This document shows, one piece after another, positions 36,954-44,649 of a stretch of 61,984 bases of DNA; position 1 is the stretch's first letter; each line of letters starts with the position of its first letter. The notes below the pieces were generated by a model, which worked only from the letters and a program-made list of their open reading frames with translations, searched no databases and was not told where the DNA came from. Source of the stretch: Muribaculaceae bacterium (GTDB lineage Bacteria > Bacteroidota > Bacteroidia > Bacteroidales > Muribaculaceae). Where the stretch lies: positions 1-61,984 of the forward strand of contig JAFZSO010000022.1 in NCBI GenBank assembly GCA_017619355.1. Reading direction: 5' to 3'. The translations under genes and the position numbers were made by a program.

Positions 36954-38780
36954 ATGAAAGAGAACTACATTGTATCGGCGCGCAAGTACCGCCCCGCGAC
37001 ATTCGCCACCGTGGTGGGCCAGAATGCGCTCACGCACACGCTCAAGACTGCCATCGCCAGCGGCAAGCTGGCGCATGCCTACCTGTTTTGCGGTCCGCGC
37101 GGTGTGGGCAAGACCACCTGCGCCCGCATCTTTGCCAAGGCTATCAACTGTGAGCACCTGAGTGCCGACGGCGAGCCGTGCAACGAGTGCGAATCGTGCC
37201 GGGCCTTCAACGAGCAGCGCAGCTACAACATTGTGGAGCTCGATGCCGCCAGCAACAACTCGGTCGACGACATTCGCGGCATCACCGACCAGGTGCGCAT
37301 CCCGCCGCAAGTGGGCCGCTACCGCGTGTTCATCATCGACGAGGTGCACATGCTCTCGACACAGGCATTCAACGCCTTCCTGAAGACACTCGAGGAGCCA
37401 CCCGAATATGCCATCTTCATTCTCGCCACCACCGAGAAGCAGAAGATCATCCCCACCATCCTGTCACGATGCCAGATCTACGACTTCGCACGCATCACGG
37501 TGCCCGACATCGTGGCGCAGTTGCAGTACATCGCCAAGGACCGTGGCGTGCAGGCCGAGAATGCCGCCCTCAATGTGATAGCGCAGAAGGCCGACGGCGC
37601 CCTGCGCGACGCCCTCTCGATCTTCGACCAGGTGTCGGCTTCGAGCGAAGGCAACATCACCTACCAGAGCACCATCGAGAACCTGAATGTGCTCGACCAC
37701 GACTACTACTTCCGCCTCGACGAGGCATTCCTTGCCGGCGATGTGCCCAGCACGCTGCTCGTGTTCAAGGAGATTCGCGACCATGGCTTCGATGCTCAGT
37801 TCTTTATCAACGGTCTGGCACAGCACCTGCGCGACCTGATGATGGCCAGTTCGCCTCGCACCGCTCCCCTGCTGGAGATGAACGACGATGTGGCGCAGCG
37901 CTATGTGCTCGAGGCCGCCAAGTTCACCCCGCAGTTCTACTACAAGGCTATGGACCTGTGCAACACCTGCGACCTGAACTACCGCGACGCGTCGAACAAG
38001 CAGTTCCTCGTGGAGCTCACCCTCATCAAGATAGTGCAGCTCATAGCCGCTCCGGCTCCCACCACCCCCACTGGTCAGGGAATGAAGAAGATTCAGCCCG
38101 CTGCCGCGCAACCCGCAGCCAAGCAGGTGAAATCCGCGCCACAGCCTCAGCAGGCCAAACCAGATCAACAACCACAACAAGCGGCACCCCAGCCGCAGGC
38201 AAAACCTGCCCCTGCGGCCGATCCTGTGCCGGAACCTCAACCTCCCTTTCCTGAACCGCCCCACCCCGCCACCATCTACCAGGCTCAACCCGCACCCGCC
38301 AAGCGCACCAACATAGGCTCAACGCGGGTCATGGTGGGCAATGTGCTGAGCGGCAAGTCAGCCTCTACCACAGCAGCGGCCGAGCCTACTCCGGCTCAAG
38401 AGTCCTACGAGGCCCAGCATCAGGCGTTCACCGACAAGCAGCTGCTCGAGGTCTGGCAAGACTACATTGTCAAGCACCCGCATGAGCATCTCATCATCAA
38501 CACCATGCGCACCTCAAAGCCACGGCGCATCACCGACACCCAGCTCGAAATCAGCGTGCAGAACGCCGGGCAGGTGAGCTTCATGAACAATGCGCTGCCG
38601 CACATTCTCGACTTTGTGCGCAAGGGGCTGAGCAACGACGACATCGGGCTCACAGTGGTGCTCGACGAGTCGATGCCCGCACCCAAAATCATGACCGAGC
38701 GCGAACTCATCGAGGACATCAAGACGCGACACCCCGAGTTCAACGACATGCTCGACGATTTCAAACTCACCCTCGCCTAA
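36954..38780 (+). CDS. dnaX: DNA polymerase III subunit gamma/tau
   Basis: The 608-residue clamp-loader subunit has Walker A GPRGVGKTT (47-55), zinc-binding Cys at 66, 76, 79 and 82 (GEPCNECESC), and the DEVH-type box in FIIDEVHML. A Pro/Gln/Ala-rich linker (about 370-450) and a C-terminal domain follow. The ATG at 36954 gives the conserved ENYIVSARKYRP start; the 15-residue extension to 36909 is unlikely. A -7 match (TATCTTTG, 36941-36948) ends only 5 bases before this ATG, which would make the mRNA nearly leaderless. No programmed-frameshift slippery site was sought. Confidence 0.96.
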   Translation: MKENYIVSARKYRPATFATVVGQNALTHTLKTAIASGKLAHAYLFCGPRGVGKTTCARIFAKAINCEHLSADGEPCNECESCRAFNEQRSYNIVELDAASNNSVDDIRGITDQVRIPPQVGRYRVFIIDEVHMLSTQAFNAFLKTLEEPPEYAIFILATTEKQKIIPTILSRCQIYDFARITVPDIVAQLQYIAKDRGVQAENAALNVIAQKADGALRDALSIFDQVSASSEGNITYQSTIENLNVLDHDYYFRLDEAFLAGDVPSTLLVFKEIRDHGFDAQFFINGLAQHLRDLMMASSPRTAPLLEMNDDVAQRYVLEAAKFTPQFYYKAMDLCNTCDLNYRDASNKQFLVELTLIKIVQLIAAPAPTTPTGQGMKKIQPAAAQPAAKQVKSAPQPQQAKPDQQPQQAAPQPQAKPAPAADPVPEPQPPFPEPPHPATIYQAQPAPAKRTNIGSTRVMVGNVLSGKSASTTAAAEPTPAQESYEAQHQAFTDKQLLEVWQDYIVKHPHEHLIINTMRTSKPRRITDTQLEISVQNAGQVSFMNNALPHILDFVRKGLSNDDIGLTVVLDESMPAPKIMTERELIEDIKTRHPEFNDMLDDFKLTLA

Positions 38781-38792
38781 TTTTCCCCTCCT

Positions 38793-38883
38793 CGATTACT
38801 CGAATGCTCGATTATTCGATTACTCGAGCCCTCGCCCTCTCTAATCACTCATCACTAATCACTCATCACTAAACACTAAACAT
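38793..38883. repeat. Two adjacent short tandem arrays between convergent genes
   Basis: Six 8-bp units of the type CTCGATTA (38793-38840), then two copies of a 14-bp unit AATCACTCATCACT (from 38843) and partial ACTAAAC units. They lie between the dnaX stop and the convergent outer-membrane gene. The arrangement resembles the 9-bp array at 5832. Confidence 0.8.
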
Positions 38884-38916
38884 CAAGTCCTGAAGCGGAA
38901 ACGCTTCAGGACTTGA
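38883..38916. terminator. Perfect 15-bp hairpin with GAAA loop
   Basis: TCAAGTCCTGAAGCG pairs perfectly with CGCTTCAGGACTTGA around a GAAA tetraloop (plus strand). It starts 8 bases after the stop of the minus-strand gene and about 100 bases after dnaX. Neither side has a T run, so it may be an mRNA-end stabiliser or a weak bidirectional terminator. Confidence 0.6.
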
Positions 38917-38923
38917 CTATATC

Positions 38924-41914
38924 TTACCTTGGAGGTCCACCGAAGGGAGGACGGCCACCAGGCATACCACCGGGAGGACGACCGCCTTCAAAGGGAGGAC
39001 GACCGCCAGGACCGTCAAAGTCGCCTTTTCTTTTAGGTTCTTCTCCCTTTTTGAAAGTCGAGAAGCGATAGGTGAAGGTGATCATGCCATAGCGGGTGAG
39101 CGAGTTATAGGCCACATCTTCTATATAGTTGGCGGTCACATTACGGTTCACCGTCTTGCGGTCCTGCAGGATGTCGAACACGCTCAGCTGAATCGATGCC
39201 GCCTTGCCTTTCAGGAACTGATAGGCGATCGAAGCATTCCACAGCCACTGCTTGGTGTCGTAGCCTGCCGCATAACCCGATGTCTGGCTATAGGTCAGGT
39301 CGGTGCTCAGCACCAGACCGAAGGGTGCGCTGTAGGTGCCGTTGAACATGGCGCCATAGGTGTGCACATTGCGGTTGCTGGCGGTGATCACGGTGTTGTG
39401 GGTGGTCTGGAAGTTGTAGCGTGGACGAATCTCGAGGTCAAACACGCCATTGCGGAAGGCCAGACCGGGCGAGTAGGCAATGCTGAACGAACCGCTGGTG
39501 TTCAGTTCCTCGTTGTTATAACCCTTGGTCTGCGAGTAGCGCAGGAAGGTGTGCTGTGTGTAGTACCAGCATTTGGTATGCCCGAACGGGAAACTGAGCA
39601 GGTTCATGCCCATGGCATCCCACACGCCGTTCACATTGTCGTAGGTAGTGGTGCGACCGCCGGTGGTGGGGTCGAAGGTGGTCTTGGAGATGATGCTGTT
39701 CTGCGAGAACGAGCCACCCAGCATGGCCATGATGCTGCGCTGCGATTCCTGACTGAAGTCGCTGTAGCGCATGTTGAAGCGGTGCGTGAAGGTAGGCTTC
39801 AGGCTGGGGTTACCAATGACGATGTTCAGCGGGTTCGACACATCGGCCACAGGTTGCAACTGGGTGAGCGACGGCTGACTGCTGCGCATGCGGTAGTCGA
39901 TATTCATGTTGCGGCTGTTGGAGAACTTGTAGCGGAAACGGGCAAAGGGTGCCACGGTCCACACCCAGCGGCTCGGAATGTTGCGCGCCGAGTTAATCAG
40001 GTCCTCGCTCTTCGACATGGCCGAGTTCACCGAGAAACCCACATTCAGGTTATACTGCTTGCGCACCTGGCGGAAACCAATCTCGAAACTCTGGTTGAAG
40101 AAGGTGTTGCGGAACTGATTGCTCTGGTCCTCGTTCAGGATGCGGTTCATCTCGGCACCCAGGTCATACTCGAGCAGCTGCGAGAGCACAAGCCCGTCGG
40201 TCAGCGCATAGTCGCTATAGTTCTCGCTGATATAGTCACGGAAGTTCTGGTCATGCAGCAGGTCCACCATGGTGTAGTTCATATCCCAGGCACTAATGCC
40301 GTCGGTGGTGGCACGGTTCATGTCATACACCAGTTTGTCGGCACGGCTGAATCGGTAATCGCCACGGTAGGCGAAGGTGAGGAATCGTGCATTCTTCACA
40401 TCGCCCAGGGGCTCGGTCCAGGAGAGGCGTCCCACCACGCTGTTGGTGCGGCGGTGGTTGTTATAAATCTGGTCGATGGTCTCGTCCTGGTCATCTTTCA
40501 GGAAGTAGCGGTTGTGCGTGTAGGTGTTGCCGTCCTCGTTTACCTTGCTGTAGGCATAGCGCAGGAACACGCTGAAACTGCGTCCGCGATGATACTTGAA
40601 GTTGTGGTTATAGATGATTCGGCCGTTGAACTCGTAGCTCTTGCCGTCGTTGTTGTAGTTGCTGATGCTGCGGTTCACCATGGTGCGGGCCAGGTCGCCG
40701 GCAGTGGTGGCCGAGGAGTCGTTCTTGTAGCTGTCGCTCAAGTTAATCGAGAACTCGGGGCTGAAGTCGAGTGTGTTGAACGAGTCGGGTTGCCACTTGA
40801 CTTTGAAGTCGCCCCTGAAGTTGTGCCCCTTGTCGCGAGAGAGTGACTTGGCAAACTCATAAGAACTGGAGTCGGTGAACAGATACTGGCGGTCGCGGGT
40901 GGTGCGGGTATCGCGGTCGCTGTGCGAGTACATCACATCGCCGCCCACACGCAGCTTATCACTGTCCTTGGTGCCCACATTGAAGTTGAATCCCACATAT
41001 TGTGACTCGGTGATGCCACGGTCGCCGCCAAAGCGCTGGAAACGCCCGGCACCGCCATCGCCAAAGCCCAGATTGTTGGTGTTATTGCCACCACCCATCA
41101 GGGTGTACTGGTTGCCGTCGCTGAAGTAGTTGGCTATGATATTGCCGGCATAGCGGTTATCGGTGCCGTAACCCACATTCACATTGCCAAACCAGCCGTT
41201 GTTCATGCCTTTCTTCACCGTGAGGTTGATGACCGTCTCATCCTCGCCATCGTCCACACCCGTGAGGCGTGCCAGGTCACTCTTGCGGTCGATCACCTGC
41301 AGCTTGTTCACCATGTCGGCGGGAATGTTCTTCGATGCCACTGTGGGGTCGTCGTTAAAGAACTCCTTACCGTCGATGAGAATCTTCTTCACCTCCTTGC
41401 CGTTTGCGGTAATCTTGCCATCGCTGCCCACTTCCACGCCCGGCAGACGCTTGAGCAGGTCCTCGACCACAGCATTGGCCTGGGTCTTGTAGGTGTCGGC
41501 ATTGAACTCCACGGTGTCCTCCTTCACGGTGATGGGGGTCTTGATACCCACCACCACGGCCTCCTTGAGCAGCACGGCATTGTTACTCATCTCAATCACG
41601 CCCATGTTCACATCGCGGCCGTCGTTGCCCACGCTCACACGTTTCACCATATCGTAATAGCCAATGTAGCTGAACTTGAGGTAGTAGTGGCCAGGTTGCA
41701 CCTTCTTGATGTTAAACACGCCGTTGTCGTCGGTCACCACGCCCTTCACCAGGGTGCTGTCCTTGTTGGCCTTGAGCAGCTTCACGGTAGCCTGGATGAG
41801 CGGCAGCGTGTCGGTGGCATCCACGAGCAAGCCGTTGATGTTGCTTGCTGCGTTGGCCGTCAGCCCCATGAGCAGAACCGCGACAATCAAAATTAGCTTA
41901 TATGTCTTTTTCAT
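38924..41914 (-). CDS. TonB-dependent receptor-like outer-membrane protein with CarboxypepD-reg domain
   Basis: The 996-residue protein has a signal peptide (LILIVAVLLMGLTANAA), a carboxypeptidase-regulatory-like domain (about 25-115, INGLLVDATDTLPLIQAT), a plug-like segment (DLLKRLPGVEVGSDGKI, ILIDGKEFFNDDP), and a long beta-barrel region. This fits the outer-membrane beta-barrel family related to SusC but without the SusC-specific end, and no SusD gene is adjacent. The C-terminus is a Gly/Pro/Arg-rich tail of about 35 residues (GGRPPFEGGRPPGGMPGG). Start chosen at the ATG at 41912-41914, which begins a signal peptide. The ligand is unknown. Confidence 0.9.
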   Translation of the reverse strand: MKKTYKLILIVAVLLMGLTANAASNINGLLVDATDTLPLIQATVKLLKANKDSTLVKGVVTDDNGVFNIKKVQPGHYYLKFSYIGYYDMVKRVSVGNDGRDVNMGVIEMSNNAVLLKEAVVVGIKTPITVKEDTVEFNADTYKTQANAVVEDLLKRLPGVEVGSDGKITANGKEVKKILIDGKEFFNDDPTVASKNIPADMVNKLQVIDRKSDLARLTGVDDGEDETVINLTVKKGMNNGWFGNVNVGYGTDNRYAGNIIANYFSDGNQYTLMGGGNNTNNLGFGDGGAGRFQRFGGDRGITESQYVGFNFNVGTKDSDKLRVGGDVMYSHSDRDTRTTRDRQYLFTDSSSYEFAKSLSRDKGHNFRGDFKVKWQPDSFNTLDFSPEFSINLSDSYKNDSSATTAGDLARTMVNRSISNYNNDGKSYEFNGRIIYNHNFKYHRGRSFSVFLRYAYSKVNEDGNTYTHNRYFLKDDQDETIDQIYNNHRRTNSVVGRLSWTEPLGDVKNARFLTFAYRGDYRFSRADKLVYDMNRATTDGISAWDMNYTMVDLLHDQNFRDYISENYSDYALTDGLVLSQLLEYDLGAEMNRILNEDQSNQFRNTFFNQSFEIGFRQVRKQYNLNVGFSVNSAMSKSEDLINSARNIPSRWVWTVAPFARFRYKFSNSRNMNIDYRMRSSQPSLTQLQPVADVSNPLNIVIGNPSLKPTFTHRFNMRYSDFSQESQRSIMAMLGGSFSQNSIISKTTFDPTTGGRTTTYDNVNGVWDAMGMNLLSFPFGHTKCWYYTQHTFLRYSQTKGYNNEELNTSGSFSIAYSPGLAFRNGVFDLEIRPRYNFQTTHNTVITASNRNVHTYGAMFNGTYSAPFGLVLSTDLTYSQTSGYAAGYDTKQWLWNASIAYQFLKGKAASIQLSVFDILQDRKTVNRNVTANYIEDVAYNSLTRYGMITFTYRFSTFKKGEEPKRKGDFDGPGGRPPFEGGRPPGGMPGGRPPFGGPPR

Positions 41915-41951
41915 TGTAATATGTGTTTTTTCAGAACATAATTTCACGCAA

Positions 41952-41983
41952 CAAAATTAATGCATTCATTTGGCTCACACAAA
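41952..41983 (-). promoter_or_regulatory. Promoter of the outer-membrane receptor-like gene
   Basis: On the minus strand TTTG (41980-41983), gap 20, TAATTTTG (41952-41959), about 37 bases before the ATG. The remaining 41984-42239 has an inverted repeat TTAGTAA/TTACTAA (42128-42149) and a terminator (42157-42184) but no gene. Confidence 0.65.
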
Positions 41984-42156
41984 TAAGATAGACTTTCAAC
42001 CTATTTTTACCGACAAATCGCCCTCCTTTTGCTACAAACCCCCAACTCTATTAAGCCTTGCCGAACATAAGCACCTTTCTAATTCACACACATTTCGGCA
42101 CGCCGCCAAAGGCATGTAATAACTTTCTTAGTAATAAATTTGTTACTAACAAACAA

Positions 42157-42184
42157 TGAGGGCTCGCAGTGATGCCAGCCCTCA
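42157..42184 (-). terminator. Terminator of the BspA-like gene
   Basis: TGAGGGCT and AGCCCTCA, 8-bp stem with a 12-base loop, followed on the minus strand by TTGTTTGTT. The flanking GATTTATGTTTGTAACTGT (plus strand) recurs after the second BspA-like gene at 47793. Confidence 0.7.
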
Positions 42185-42239
42185 CAAGGTAGATTTATGT
42201 TTGTAACTGTATTATTTAGTAGACGAGTAGACTGCCTGT

Positions 42240-43589
42240 TTACTCGTGGACACCCAGAATGATGTTGATAAGGGCGGTAACATCAGAGACATTCACCTTG
42301 CCATCACCATTCACATCGCCTTTCAGAGGCTCGGGATTCTCCCCACCGGCAGGGTCAAACTCCACGATATTCTTGAATTCATTCCAACCGGTAGCAGCCC
42401 AATAGGTAGCAAGTGAACCTTTTGGCACATAAAGAACGCATGTGTCCATATCCACACCTAAAAACATATCATCATAGATGGGAACAGGCCGTGGATTGCA
42501 CACGTAAATGCGCTTGAGTGAAGTGCAACCATAAAAACCGTGCCCACTATACTCTGAAACACTTTGTGGCAACACAATCTCCTCAATTTTATCACAGTAA
42601 TAAAATGCCCGGAATCCTATTGATGTGAGACCCTCGTTCAGTTGCACCTGTTTTAAATTGCGACAGTCAGCAAACGCATAATTGCCTATTTTTGTCACCG
42701 ATTCTGGTAGAGTAACCTCGGTTAATGGATTTTTCCAAAATGCCTTATCACCAATGGCTACAACTGTTGACGGTATTACGGTGTTCACGCAACCCAACAG
42801 CAACTCGTTGGTACTGGTCGAGATGAGCGCGTTGCAGTTGTTTCTTGAATCAAATTTTGTGTTTCCTGAAGCGACTGTTATAGATTCCAACTTATTGCTT
42901 CCCACAAAAGCCCCCTCGCCAATGGTCTTGACCGATGCAGGTATGGCCAGCGATGTTATTTGGGTGGCTTGCATGAAGTCGTTGGGAAGAACCTGCACTT
43001 TCTGGCCTAGCGTGAGTGTCTGCAAATTCGGGAAATACTTTTCTTCAACTTTTCCATTTATGGCGTTCCAAGTAATGTCGGTTGCAGCATTAAAATTTTG
43101 GGAACTACCCGAATAGCTGTCTGTGAAAGAGCTGAAAGCCAGATTAAAATTCTCTCCAAAAGTGATACTGTGTAGATTCGGACATGCCTGAAAACACTCC
43201 TCAAGGCGCGTAATATTGTCACCCAAAACCACACTCGTTAAATTCGGACATGATGAAAATACTTCAAACAACCAATAAGTGATGCTATTGGGAATCACCA
43301 AACCACTAAGCTGGCATGATCCACCACATCCGCCACCAATCTGAGTAACAGGATATCCGGCAATCGATTCTGGTATAGTGAATACGCCCTGAAAGGTCTT
43401 GTTGCTTCCTTCCAATGTCAGTTGTGTCGTGTCACCGTTATAGGTCGGCGGGCCATCAAAATTATATTGATAACCTTTTGAATAGCCCCAGCCGTCTACC
43501 ACAAAATCATATTCATGTTGCTCTTGTCCCCATAACGGCAAGAAAAACATCATGAAAAGTACTGTCAGTAATACTTGTTTTGTTTTCAT
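42240..43589 (-). CDS. BspA-like leucine-rich-repeat surface protein with one dockerin-like repeat
   Basis: The 449-residue protein has a signal peptide, then BspA-type LRR units (SVTKIGNYAFADCRNLKQVQ, GLTSIGFRAFYYCDKIEEIV, SLKRIYVCNPRPVP) from about residue 90 to 400, and a single C-terminal dockerin-type unit (GDVNGDGKVNVSDVTALINI). LRR proteins of this type are surface adhesins. It lies downstream of cargo copy 3 and shares the leader bases AGAATATTCATTAACTAAAT with it, but has no clear promoter of its own. Read-through from the cargo promoter is possible. Confidence 0.88.
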   Translation of the reverse strand: MKTKQVLLTVLFMMFFLPLWGQEQHEYDFVVDGWGYSKGYQYNFDGPPTYNGDTTQLTLEGSNKTFQGVFTIPESIAGYPVTQIGGGCGGSCQLSGLVIPNSITYWLFEVFSSCPNLTSVVLGDNITRLEECFQACPNLHSITFGENFNLAFSSFTDSYSGSSQNFNAATDITWNAINGKVEEKYFPNLQTLTLGQKVQVLPNDFMQATQITSLAIPASVKTIGEGAFVGSNKLESITVASGNTKFDSRNNCNALISTSTNELLLGCVNTVIPSTVVAIGDKAFWKNPLTEVTLPESVTKIGNYAFADCRNLKQVQLNEGLTSIGFRAFYYCDKIEEIVLPQSVSEYSGHGFYGCTSLKRIYVCNPRPVPIYDDMFLGVDMDTCVLYVPKGSLATYWAATGWNEFKNIVEFDPAGGENPEPLKGDVNGDGKVNVSDVTALINIILGVHE

Positions 43590-43624
43590 AGCTTTCTATT
43601 TTTATTTAGTTAATGAATATTCTA

Positions 43625-43655
43625 GCTTAGTTCTTCGCTCACTTAATCACGACTT
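43625..43655 (-). repeat. Orphan copy of a cargo-gene 3' end
   Basis: A 31-base stretch with one mismatch to 43701-43731, which is the end of cargo copy 3 (codons for VVIK and stop plus following bases). It lies after the element that follows copy 3, with no gene body attached. It looks like a recombination scar or the tail of a lost cargo gene. Confidence 0.75.
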
Positions 43656-43730
43656 TGAGCTGTTGCTCGAACTCGTTGCCGTTCGGAAAAACCCAAGCAA
43701 GCTTAGTTTTTCGCTCACTTAATCACGACT
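43654..43730 (-). repeat. Conserved element after the stop codon, copy 3
   Basis: On the minus strand GTGATTAAGTGAGCGAAAAA, then TTTTTCCGAACGGCAACGAG and TTCGAGCAACAGCTC. It matches the elements at 28766 and 29792. Confidence 0.7.
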
Positions 43731-44554
43731 TTTTTGCAGCCCTTGATGTAGATACCTGGCGTAGTGGGATTCTGTACCGGCTCACCCAGCAAGTTGAAAT
43801 AAATATCAGACTCAGAATTATTGTCAATCCTGACGGAATTCACGCCCGTTATTGCCAGATAGTCTTGTAATTCTGCATATCTACTGCCGTAATACTCTAT
43901 ATTTCCGTCAGCATCCAACACATAACATAACCCCATCGTCATTGTTTTTTGACAATTAGGCCATCGCACACAAAAAGGGAAAAGGAAATTACCCACAATG
44001 TCCTCACCTATGCCTTCAATGACCTTAAACTTAGAGTTGGTGTTTAATGTATAGTAATGTCTGATGGAGCCATTGATAAGGGTGTCTTGTGCCTCGTTCA
44101 GATTTGCCACGCTATTCTCATAATAAAACTGTTTTAAATCATTGAAGTCGAAGATGACAAGTTCTCCGTCAGCACCGCCAACATTCTCAATGCGAGGATA
44201 GCCCTGGGTCATAAAATGGTCGTAGTTGTTAAAATCATTATTGACTATGGCATACACTCTCTTGTCCAACTCTCGCATATAGGCAAGTGTGCCAATGAGG
44301 GGTTCACTCACCTTGTTGCTGAGGTTAAACACCAGGTTCTTGTATTCCTGCCCGTTTATTGTTGTGTCACCCTTGAATTCAAGTGTATAGAAAGTCTCAA
44401 GCCAAGCTCCACAATTGTCTGAAGGCTGTTGGTGTGTCAGAAAGGCATATACCCACTGAACACCTTCTCGCACCAGCGGCACATACTCATATTCCTGCGC
44501 CTTCACTCCCGTGATACCTATCAGCATCAGCAGCCCAAAAACAGTCTTTTTCAT
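43715..44554 (-). CDS. T9SS cargo protein, EYEYVPLVREG family, copy 3
   Basis: The 279-residue protein has a signal peptide (TVFGLLMLIGITGVKAQ), EYEYVPLVREGVQWVYAF, a diverged middle, and a sorting tail ending TTPGIYIKGCKKVVIK. ATG at 44552-44554 is chosen; the frame is open to 44593 but that part covers the -7 box. It is the gene immediately downstream of the TPR regulator (gap 95 bases), in the same direction, with its own promoter at 44591. Same family as the genes at 27779 and 28866. Confidence 0.85.
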   Translation of the reverse strand: MKKTVFGLLMLIGITGVKAQEYEYVPLVREGVQWVYAFLTHQQPSDNCGAWLETFYTLEFKGDTTINGQEYKNLVFNLSNKVSEPLIGTLAYMRELDKRVYAIVNNDFNNYDHFMTQGYPRIENVGGADGELVIFDFNDLKQFYYENSVANLNEAQDTLINGSIRHYYTLNTNSKFKVIEGIGEDIVGNFLFPFCVRWPNCQKTMTMGLCYVLDADGNIEYYGSRYAELQDYLAITGVNSVRIDNNSESDIYFNLLGEPVQNPTTPGIYIKGCKKVVIK

Positions 44555-44590
44555 AGTCACATATAATTTAGTTAATGAATATTCTGGTTG

Positions 44591-44622
44591 CAAATATAAT
44601 AGTTAATTCGTTGATTATCAAA
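44591..44622 (-). promoter_or_regulatory. Promoter of cargo copy 3
   Basis: On the minus strand TTTG (44619-44622), gap 20, TATATTTG (44591-44598). Upstream is a C/G run, plus-strand TTACCCCCCCATTTGTTAAA, which is repeated with small changes at 49356-49378 upstream of the second BspA-like gene. Confidence 0.7.
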
Positions 44623-44649
44623 TTTTACCCCCCCATTTGTTAAAAAATA

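Noticed and set aside
39362-40846. Plus-strand open frame opposite the outer-membrane receptor gene
   Set aside because: Antisense shadow with no signal peptide or domain, while the minus-strand protein has ordered domains.
38924-44554. A Sus-type polysaccharide utilisation locus
   Set aside because: There is no SusD-like lipoprotein and no glycoside hydrolase next to the receptor, and the BspA-like proteins are not enzymes.
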